64,000 nt of DNA from Diaporthe sp. PMI_573. Taxonomy: Eukaryota > Ascomycota > Sordariomycetes > Diaporthales > Diaporthaceae. The DNA is taken from positions 1,116,001 through 1,180,000 of the forward strand of contig JAJTUP010000003.1 in NCBI GenBank assembly GCA_021399435.1, in the 5' to 3' direction. The notes under the pieces were generated by a model. The model did no database searches, was not told the DNA's origin, and saw only the letters and a list, made by a program, of their open reading frames with translations. Numbering within the stretch: the first letter of the stretch is position 1; each line of letters begins with the position of its first letter. Positions 24,315 to 33,136 of this stretch are shown piece after piece. The position numbers and the translations under genes were made by a program.

Positions 24315-26138
24315 ATGCCCGAACACACCAAGACGAGCACCCTGACCGATCACCTCGAGGACGGCTTCTCTCACGAGCAGTCCACCGCCGCAATCAGCTA
24401 CGACAACAATGGCATCAGCGGCATCATAAGGTCGCCGTACGTCTTCGGGGCCGCCCTCCTGGCCTCATTCGGCGGCTTCTCCTTCGGCTACGACCAGGGC
24501 GTCGTCTCCCTCATCCTCACGCTGCCCCAGTTCCACGAGGTGTTCCCCGAGATAGCACCCGGTCACGCCCGATATGGCTTCAACACGGGATTCATGACGG
24601 GGATGCTGGAGTTCGGCGCCTTCGTTGGCTGTATATTCTTCCCCATGCTCGCGGACCGCTACTCCAGGAAGATCGGGCTCGCCGTGGCGACGGTGTTCTT
24701 CTGCGTGGGAGCCATCATCCAGACGGCGAGCCACAACTACGGCACCCTCGTCGCGGGACGCACCATCGGCGGCGTCGGGGTCGGCACACTGGCCATGGGC
24801 GCGCCGCTTTACATCTCCGAGGTGGCGCCGCCCAACCTGCGCGGGTCCCTCCTCGTCCTCGAGGCCATCTCCATCGTCGTCGGCGCCATTATCGCGTACT
24901 GGATCACGTACGGCACGCGGGAGATAGCGGGCGAGTGGGCGTTCCGGCTGCCGTTCCTCCTGCAGATGGCCCCCGCGCTCATGGTCGGCATCGGAATCCA
25001 GTTCTTCCCGTTCTCGCCGCGCTGGCTGGCTATGCGCCACCGCGACGAGGACAGCCTGCGCGCGCTTGAGAGGCTCCGCCAACTCCCTGGGACCGACGAG
25101 CGGGTGCAGCTGGAGTGGAAGGGGATCCTCCGCGAGGTCGAGCTTCAGGAGCTTGTGCTGCACCGTGAGCATGGGGCCGACACCAACTTTGTCCTGCTCG
25201 AGTTCAAGCAATGGGGTGATCTCTTCAAGCCTAGTTGCATACGACGTACCATTGTCGCGCTTGCCATCCCATTCTTCCAGCAATTTTCAGGTGAGTACCA
25301 CTGTGATACATTACCTCCACGACACTGACAGTACTGATTTTTTTGAAGGCATCAATGCGTTTGTATACTACGCACCAATTTTCTTCGCTGCTCTTGGACA
25401 GAGCTACGAGATGTCTCTGATCTTGAGCGGCATGGTCAATGTCTGCCAGTTTGTGGCCGGGATCCCGACCTTCCTGTTCCTCGACAAAATGGGACGCCGT
25501 AAGCTAGCCATCTTTGGAGGTATCGCCATGGGGGTTCCGCATATCATCATGGCCGGAGTTGTTAGCAAATATAACGACAAGTGGGAGACTAATCCTGGAA
25601 TCGGCTGGTTCGGAGTGGCTCTTATCTGTAAGTCCTATACCTTTCCCGAACAACTTACCCACGTACTCTGTGCTAAGTGGTCAGACATTTACGTCCTTGC
25701 ATATGCATCATCATATGGACCTTTGGCGTGGACTCTCCCAGCGGAGGTCTTCCCGAGCTCCAAGCGCGCGAAGGGCGTTGGAGCTGCGACTGCTATGGGT
25801 TCGTGTCACTTTTCTCTTGCAACGGATCCCCGACTTTTATGTTTTGGAATGTTCTAGAATGCAACACTTTAGGACCCGTAGCAGGACTAACGTCACCATT
25901 AGTTTGGCTGGCAAACTTCATCATCGGCGTGATTGTACCAGAGATGCAGCTCAAGCTCGGTTGGGGAACCTATCTTTTCTTCGGTTGCTTTTGCTTTGCT
26001 GCCTCAGTGTTTTCGTTCTTCTTCGTACCGGAGACTGCGGGCAAGAGTCTGGAGCAGATTGCTGGAGTGTTTGGGGATGATCTTGCCGACGAGGAGCGCG
26101 AACTGGAAACACAGGCCGGGGGCCCGCATGGGACATGA
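24315..26138 (+). CDS. MFS sugar/H+ symporter (hexose or pentose porter family)
   Basis: Four exons: 24315-25290, 25349-25627, 25685-25798 and 25903-26138, giving 534 aa with about 12 membrane spans. Sugar porter signatures are present: GGFSFGYDQGVVS in TM1, the cytosolic DRYSRK motif, GRTIGGVGVGTLAMGAPLY with ISEVAPPNLRG, FSPRWL at the end of the first half, QQFSGINAFVYYAP (sugar-contacting TM7, created by splicing intron 1), DKMGRRKL and PETAGKSLEQI. The protein imports monosaccharides or related polyols with protons. It is the first gene of a six-gene group and its promoter has GTCCG sites like the other members. Specificity cannot be read from the motifs. Confidence 0.92.
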
Positions 26139-26508
26139 AAGTATGCTGGACATGAAAGTATGCTGTAACTACTGTAGACCAACAAGGTTACGTGCAATGT
26201 AAGAGAATATAACCAGTACATAATATCGATCGCTTACAAACAGTTCAAATTGTGACAGCGCACAACTTGCTGATCTTTGATCTGCCTTGAAGCTGGATAT
26301 CCGATCTCCACATGATCTCGAGGTCGGGAGGAATTATTCAAACGCATCATACCTAGTTGCAGAACAGCGAGTTGCTCGTCGTGAATACAAGGTTATTTGG
26401 CACCCTGAGGTACTCGTATGTGGAGGACACATGTCGAAAAGCAAGGAAGATGTGACTAGCGAGAATGTAATAAGAAGGATGTCTAAGTTGTCTATATGAA
26501 TGATTCTT
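26139..26508. other. short convergent intergenic region
   Basis: 370 bases between the stop codons of the sugar porter and the lactonase; 3' ends of both transcripts. It opens with a near-duplicated segment GAAAGTATGCTG (about 26137-26166). Nothing else seen. Confidence 0.6.
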
Positions 26509-27849
26509 CTATAGCCAAACTACATGCTTGATTCCGCTTTCCAGGCCCTCATTCAGACTGGCCACCAGAGTCCACACGTCTCCTCTCTCCCCACTGATGC
26601 CATAGATCTCAACACCGCCGCCCTCTTGGCCCACCAGTGCGACAAGGCTGCCGTCACTGTTGAGGCGCATTCCGCGGATGGTATTGAGATTTGTGCGCAC
26701 GAATCTGGTCTCTTCCACTCTCTTACCATCGGCGGACAGCATAATTATGGCGATAGCATCTCCCGGCGGCAGCTTCATGTACTTGTTTCCAAGTTGAAGC
26801 TCAAGCTGTGCGATATGTCTTTCCCACCTATTGCTGACGTACAACACATTTGGGATTGTGGGGTGGAGGCAAATCTCGGCAGAGTCCATCGTCAATTGAT
26901 GGTCCGGATGAGCACTTGGTGGGATGACGCTGGGCGCGAAGCCATCGATGGGCTGAATGTCTTCGGCAGGGCAAGTTGACAAGTTGAAGGCAACGACAAT
27001 GTGTGAAAGCTCTCCGAGTACATACATAATCTCTTCTGTGGTGTGCATTAGCTTCGTTATGTAGGTGTTACCGGGATCATTTTGGGAGAGACGTGCCATC
27101 AGGTGTGAACACAGCATGTCGAGCACCCGTGCCGGGAGGACATTGTAGCCAGCCACAGACTTCTAACTTCATCTGCTCGCGACGGAGGATCCAGACGCGG
27201 TCCGACCCCAGATCTGGAACATATATGCGACCTCTTTTGTCTTCGAGTATCTGATGTGGGTGGCATTGTCGCTGCCGCAGTTTATTCGGGCCGTGTTCAA
27301 CCGACTTGTAGGGAAAGTCAAACAAAAGCTCCGTTCGCGGGTCATCTGCAAGCAAGAGCCCGGCCTTTTCGCTAAGGGAGATTGGATACAGGGCAACTGA
27401 ACCTCCACAGTACTACCCAAATGTAAGCACAGGAATCGAAACGCTTCAAGATTGGCTTTACTATTACTCACGGTGCTGAGTACCAACGCACATCCGTCCC
27501 GTAATGTGACAACTATCAGGCGGATATAAATATCAATGTCAAGGACAATGTGGGTGCGCAAGCATCATCACTTACAGTGGGCAGGTGCTCCCAGAGTCGG
27601 CCTTTGACTGGTAATATTGCAGGTCTGTTGCGCGTGGTCAATTTCGAAGGTATATAACAGCCCAGATTCTGTGCCCTCCGAGAGCCCAATCAGGCGGTCG
27701 ACGTTTCCATGCGAAGAGGAGGGCTCGACCCAGGAGACGTTGAAAGGTCCTGGATATTCAGCGATAGTGCTCAACTCTCCCTTGCCGACATCAAGAGCGA
27801 GAGTGGTGAAGTTGGCCCGCTGCCCAGATATCAGCAATGTCCGTTTCAT
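26509..27849 (-). CDS. seven-bladed propeller lactonase (6-phosphogluconolactonase / muconate cyclase-like)
   Basis: Four exons on the minus strand: 27576-27849, 27472-27512, 27097-27412 and 26509-27035, 385 aa, the family's usual size. Blade motifs include YCGGSVALYPISL, GPNKLRQRQCHPHQI, IYVPDLGSDRVWIL, GTGARHAVFTPD and MYVLGELSHIVVAF. The family hydrolyses sugar lactones in the cytosol, or forms a lactone in the muconate branch. The second exon is only 41 nt. The third intron (27036-27096) must start with GC: using GCACGT as donor joins FTPD to EEIMYVLGEL in phase, whereas any GT donor nearby leaves a stop codon or a frameshift. The start is ATG 27849, because in-frame extension upstream has no ATG. 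It is divergent from the aldo-keto reductase. Confidence 0.82.
27036..27096 (-). other. GC-AG intron in the lactonase gene
   Basis: 61 nt, donor GCACGT (close to the GC-intron consensus GCAAGT), acceptor CCACAG, with a GCTAATG branch-like element 13 bases before the acceptor. It restores an alignable blade sequence in phase 1. Confidence 0.7.
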
Positions 27850-28409
27850 GGAGTTCGAAGCGCGCTTCAAGGCCCGACGATGCTATTCGATGCAAGTGGC
27901 CCAGGGGCTTTGGTAGTATGCATGAGTGAGCACAGAAGCGATTGGATCTGATCTGATAGCGGCAATAGCGTGAGGCGGCTTGAGTGGTCGGTCGAACGAA
28001 TCGGACGTGCTGTTGAGTTGGTGTAAGTCTACTCTGGCCGACGTATCGCATACTACTTAGGTACCACATGCGTTCTCATTGCCGGTTCCAAATGCCACCG
28101 CGAAAATGACGCGACTACACCAATTGGTGCATCGGAGACTAACCATTCACTAGACCGGCCGTCGTGAGGAAGAAGTCCGATCGGCCGGGGGGTAAAGTCC
28201 GATCGGCTATTTTGCTTGGTCCCACGCAAGGCCCGACGTCACAGGCCAAGATTCAAGGTGCCGTGGGGTATTCGTGAACCCCAAAAAGCATATTCTTCAC
28301 GTGGAGGGAATTGACCTCTGGTTTCGGTGGTCTGAGACTGAAAACCCTTCATCCTCTCCTTGCGTCCTTCTAGTTTGAAAGAGCAGTACAGTGGCAATTC
28401 TCGAGTGCA
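27850..28409. promoter_or_regulatory. divergent promoter of lactonase and aldo-keto reductase
   Basis: 560 bases between two divergent start codons. The outstanding element is a doubled palindrome at 28177-28206. No coding sequence seen. Confidence 0.65.
28173..28206. promoter_or_regulatory. two CCGATCGG palindromes, candidate Zn2Cys6 sites
   Basis: CCGATCGG occurs at 28177-28184 and again at 28199-28206, each within the identical longer unit AAGTCCGATCGGC. The start-to-start distance of 22 bases is about two helical turns. Everted or inverted CCG/CGG half-sites are what Zn2Cys6 dimers bind, and the cluster encodes such a protein. Binding by it is an inference. Confidence 0.55.
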
Positions 28410-29755
28410 ATGGCCCCGACGACTCACTTGACCCTTAACACGGGTGCCAAGATACCAGCCGTCGGTCTCGGTCAGTATGAATTGTTGATAATTTTGAGGC
28501 CGCAGTGATTCAACTCAGTTGTTGACCATGGATGTGCATGTACAGGAACCTGGCAATCCAAACCCGGCGAGGTCCGAAAGGCAGTGGCGTTTGCCTTGAA
28601 GGACGGATACCGTCACATCGACGCAGCATTGTGAGTCGAGGGATACTGAATCTGCACTAACTCCAATTTTGCTAACAAGATGTAGAATCTATGGTAAGGT
28701 ACCTCAGCAGCAGAATGAGAATGCCTAAGTCGACTTGGGCTAATTGTACATCCAGGCAATGAGAACGAAGTCGGGTTGGGCATCAAGGACAGCGGAGTGC
28801 CCCGTGAGGAGATCTTCCTTACCAGCAAACTTTGGAACACTCACCACCCCAACGTGAAAGAAGGCCTGCAGAAGACCCTCGATGCTCTGGGGGTCGATTA
28901 CCTCGATCTCTACGTAAGCCTTCGCTGTGCCATTGTTGCTGATGTAGCTGCTGCAAAGGACTTCAGCAAGGTCTAGACTGACAATATATCCATCAGCTTA
29001 TCCACTGGCCCGTCAGACTTGTACCGGTTAGTACGGCGCCCCCTATGCGTCGCGCTATCAAAATACATGGCTCAAATTACTTGCACAGAACGAGACGAAC
29101 GAGCTTCTCCCAGTGAACCCTGATGGCACGCGGTCAGTCGATAGGTCGTGGGACCAGAGCGAGACGTGGCGCCAGATGGAAGAGGTCTACAAGTCCGGCA
29201 AGGTCAAGGCCATTGGGGTCGCCAACTGGTCGATTCCTTACTTGGAGGAGCTGCGCAAAACATGGACGGTCGTCCCGGCCGTAAACCAGGTTGAGCTACA
29301 TCCTTTCCTTCCTCAGCACAGGCTGAAAGAGTACTGTGACGGCCTGGGCATTCTGCTCGAAGCATACTCGCCTCTTGGATCAACTGGTGAGTTGCTGAGT
29401 CATACGAGGATTCAATTTCTTGATCAACCACGAGACCTAAAGTTAACGTGATTGGAATTTGACAGGCGCACCCATCATGTCAGACCCCGACATCCAACGA
29501 ATCGCCGACAAGAATGGTGTGTCGGCTGCCACGATCCTCATCAGCTACCACGTCAATAAGGGCGTTGTTGTGCTACCCAAGTCGGTGACTGAGAAGCGTA
29601 TTTCCTCCAACAAGGAGGTAATTCCAATCTCCAAGGAGGACTTGGCTGTACTTGACAGCCTCGCTGAAAACGGGAAGGCGAAACGTATCAACACGCCTCT
29701 GTGGGGCTTCGACCTCGGGTTTGATGATTGGTACGGCCCCACCAAGTCTTCATAG
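28410..29755 (+). CDS. NADPH-dependent aldo-keto reductase (AKR superfamily)
   Basis: Seven exons: 28410-28470, 28546-28630, 28686-28693, 28756-28913, 28997-29026, 29089-29386 and 29466-29755, 309 aa. The catalytic tetrad is complete: Asp46 (YRHIDAA), Tyr51 (IYGNENEVG), Lys76 (TSKLW) and His107 (LIHWP). The cofactor-binding segment [15 protein letters not shown] and the barrel motif LEAYSPLGS are present. The family reduces aldehydes and keto groups of sugars and polyol precursors with NADPH in the cytosol. Exon 3 is only 8 nt (aatctatg) and carries the catalytic Tyr codon; skipping it joins TT to GCAATGA and creates an immediate stop, so inclusion is obligatory. Exon 5 is 30 nt. The C-terminus [11 protein letters not shown] resembles fungal glycerol/glyceraldehyde-type reductases, but the substrate is not determined. 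Confidence 0.9.
28686..28693 (+). other. 8-nt microexon with the catalytic tyrosine codon
   Basis: Flanked by acceptor GATGTAG and donor GTAAGG. The preceding intron (28631-28685) has GCTAAC near its 3' end; the following intron (28694-28755) has GGCTAATT. The exon completes Leu49, encodes Ile50 and Tyr51, and supplies the first base of Gly52. Confidence 0.82.
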
Positions 29756-30648
29756 ACCATTGTACTGCCCGAGCGTGGTCGGAAGCAAAGCTGTGATGCA
29801 TGGATGTGTGTATCAGACGGTCATGTTGGGCAATAGTTTGAATTGACTCACGGCCCGCATCCCAGGACCACCACCACCCCCTCCAAATAGAGGTCACCTC
29901 TTTATAAGGAAGCAAAACTGTCCAATCTTCCAACATCCAAGCAATGGGTGTCTAGTGCAGCTGTTCAAGGCAGGTTACTGTCGTCTAGCAAAAATTCCGT
30001 CTAGGCCTACAGTATGCATGAAGGTGTCAAGTTCATCCTGGACTGGGCACCTTCCATTCCTTTTTCTCTTGGCCTTTTTGATATTTCCACATATGCACTT
30101 ATATTTTTTGACCTTCTAAGTGCCTTGATAGTGGCGCAAAGATCTGTTCTCTCTACATTGCGAAGATTTGACAGTCTTGAGGCCATGATGATGATGATGA
30201 GCAACTTGAAGTACAGAGCTTTAGTTGCACCTCTCAACGATGAAAATGCACTCATTTGGTAGGAAGGCGGTCCTCCAGTGTATGCTTCAAATTTCAAGGT
30301 CTTTGTATGGACTGGCACAAGGACAAGGCTGTGCGGTTCTCATCACAAGCACTTGAGTTATAAGTGAGTTCGTTTGTAATCCGTGTACGTACGCTTCTTA
30401 AGCAGTATGTAGGCGGTCCCTTCACACAGTGGTAAACGCTTAAACTCTCACAAGTTATAAGCAGACTATGTCAAGCGGATCAATCCAACATATTCAAACA
30501 TTCAAATTGGCAACATGACCACAATAAGTTCCAGCTAGGTATCAAGTGATACTTGGAAGTATATAATTAGGGACTGGCGTTAGAGGCACATATTCTCATG
30601 AAGATTCAAGCCCATGTCTATATTGTAAAGGTCAAACTCATGCGAGAT
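29756..30648. other. convergent intergenic region
   Basis: About 0.9 kb between the stops of the aldo-keto reductase and the monooxygenase, increasingly AT-rich towards 30600. No exon, RNA gene or repeat recognised apart from a short (GAT)n tract near 30186-30200. Confidence 0.6.
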
Positions 30649-32723
30649 CTATGTCTTGTAGGGAGCCGAAGCAACACCCTCCTTCAAGGCCTTCAATCGC
30701 ATGGCCAGAAGCTTAGAATGGTAGCGCGTGTAAGGAAGGTAGCCGACCATGATCCAGAGGTTGGGAACCCCACTCTCCCGGTACGCAGTCTTGAACTCGC
30801 CCTCCTCGTCCACGCCCCAGATCGGTCCACACCTGTCGGCTATCTCGTCGCCGAGGGTGGAGCGCACAGAGTCGATGGTGTTCGTGAAGCCGGTCGCGAA
30901 GATCACCAGGTCGAACTCGCGCTCGCGGCCACCGCTGAGGACGACCTTGTCCTCTGTGAAACTCTCGATATAACCCTGCTCGACCTTGATCTTGCCATTG
31001 ATTATGTCCTCGCAAGCCCCGGCGTCGAAGTAGAAGCCACCGTTGCGGGTCTGCCCCAGCGTCGCGCCGCCGGTACCGCGCTGACCGCGCCACGTGCGTA
31101 GGCCCCGGGCCTTCAAGCCTTCGAGGAGCGGCCGATCGAGGTCCTCGAGGACCTTGGCGTTGCGCCGGGCGAGCTCCTCGCCCGGGCCGACCGGGGTGGC
31201 GAAGAACAGGCGGTCCTGCGCCTCGAGGTCAGGGCGGTTCAGGTCGGCGTCCGGGGCGTAGTTGCCTATCATGCGCGGCACCGAGTGGGTGAGGGACATG
31301 ATGTAGGTCGGCGAGCGCTGGAGAAGCGTGACGTCGATGCCGCGGCGTGAGCAGTCGAAGGCTGTGTCAAAGCCCGAAGATGAGGTGCCGACGACGCAGA
31401 CCTTCTTGCCGACAAAGTCGCGCGAGCTGTCGTGTGCGGTCGAGTGGCGAATGACACCTTTGAAGTCGGTCATTCCCGGAACGGCGGGGATCATCGGGGT
31501 GCCGCACAAAGAGGTGGCCATGACGACCTGCTTGGGATGTAGTGTCCTCGTCTCCCTTCCCTCCTTGTCGATGACGACCGTCCAGTTGCCCTGGCCGTCC
31601 TGCTCGGCCTTGACGACCGACGACTTGGTCCAGACTTTGAGCTCAAGTGCCGACACATACCACTCCATATAAATCCCCTGCTTCTGAGCTGGGGTGTACG
31701 TGGGCCAGTGCTTTGGGTAGGGGAAGTAGGGCAGGTCGTCTGCCCAGTGTGGGAAATGAAGAGAGAGGTACTCGTAGCGCTTCTTCCAGACTTCGCCTAT
31801 TTCTTCGCTTCGCTCAATGATGAGGTTGTCCATGCCAAGTGCTTTGCACCGGGCAGCCAGCGCCAGTCCACTGTTGTAGATTTAATGTCTGCGCGCAAAA
31901 CCAAGAGATGTACTATAAGGACTCACTTTTGGCCACCGCCGATGATCAGAATCTCGGGGTCGGCGGCGTCAACGTCCATAGCCCTCTGCTTCTCCCAGCT
32001 GACCGGCCCGGTCATGTGCCCATCAGCTGGAGGGACCTCAGGGAATTGCTTCAACTTCTCAGCAGCAGTGTGCATGGTATAGATCTTCCAGCCGTTATTG
32101 GTGAGGACGGCGTTGATGACAGCCGAAGCAACAACGACATCTGTCTCAAAAGATACGACAAATTGTAGCTGCGCATAGTCGGGGTAGGGGCGGGCAATCT
32201 TGGGAGAGGGTGTGAGGAATCTAAAGTTGTTCGCCTTGGTCTTCGGGAACAGGTCGGAAGCGGCTTTGAGGATCGCCGGCGCGAAATTGAAGGTGCGGTA
32301 ATCCCACGTGAAGGAAAGCTTGTCTCGCCAAACGCCTGTACAGCAAAGTGAATCGGTCAGCCATTTGGACCCTCTTGGGCGGAGATCGTTCGGCACAAGA
32401 CTTGATGCTGCTCGAAACTAACCATATTCAAGGAACATATCTGTGAAACCCTGCGCATCACCACTGCCTAGGACCTTCGAAAGGTCGGACACAATCGTCT
32501 CCGCTTCTTTTTGAGCATCGCAGTCTGCAGGAATTTCGATTCCGAGGACGTCTGTGGTGGGAAGCTCGTGGTTGTATTTGAAGTCGTACATGTAGTCATC
32601 AGCGACTGGAGGCTTCGCCGTTGCCTCGAGTTTTATGTCGCTGATGCCAACTTGTTTTTTGACATGGCTTGTGTCAACATTGTTGTCCAAGGCGGACTCG
32701 TGAGTGTTGAGATAGGGAGCCAT
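30649..32723 (-). CDS. flavin-containing monooxygenase with extra N-terminal domain
   Basis: Three exons on the minus strand: 32423-32723, 31927-32335 and 30649-31870, 643 aa. The FAD-binding glycine motif GGGQNGLALAAR (about 232-243) is formed by splicing intron 2. Other motifs are an FKGVIRHSTAH segment like the class B FMO fingerprint, the NADPH motif VCVVGTSSSGFDTA (about 398-411) and the ATG-type FATGFTNTIDS. About 220 residues precede the FAD domain and resemble an NTF2/SnoaL-like fold (LGSGDAQGFTDMFLEYG, then WRDKLSFTWDYRTF), as in a known subgroup of fungal FMOs. The enzyme oxygenates a heteroatom or ketone using NADPH and O2. It is divergent from the Zn2Cys6 gene, with 413 bases between the starts. 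Its role beside sugar-type enzymes is unclear. Confidence 0.9.
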
Positions 32724-33136
32724 TGCTGCTGCTATGAATTGTATGAATGGGAGGACACTACCTCCGTGGGAATTGAGGCCCGGCGAGCGACAGATTCAGG
32801 CATATATCCCATCCTATCCATGGCCACTTGCGTTCTAAGAACCTCGTAACGTCCGATGGCTGGGGCTCTATGGACACGATATCAGACGATCGATCGGGGA
32901 TAATTATGCGTGCAAAAGTAGTCTACAGTACCAGCCGCGCTGGACCGGCGAAAGTGCACTGTGGGGGTTATTTCGCCGACGCAACGCCCGCGAGACCCGA
33001 TCTAGTCCAGCCGAAGTCTTCTCCGCACATCTTGGACATCTGCATCTCCGATCCTGCTTCCCGGTGTTCGTTACCTCATACTCGAGGAACGCAAAGACCG
33101 ACAAGTCCGGACAGCACGACCGTATCGGACGACATT
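32724..33136. promoter_or_regulatory. divergent promoter of monooxygenase and regulator
   Basis: 413 bases between divergent starts. It contains GTCCGATGG at about 32850, GATCGATCGG near 32887-32896, the palindrome GTCCGGAC near 33110-33117 and ATCGGACG near 33125, all sharing the GTCCG core found upstream of the other cluster genes. An ATG further upstream in the regulator's frame (near 32870) would extend it without any known motif. Confidence 0.55.

Noticed and set aside
27061..27156. frameshift or pseudogene in the lactonase
   Set aside because: A GC-AG intron explains the interruption without a mutation and restores a family-like blade.
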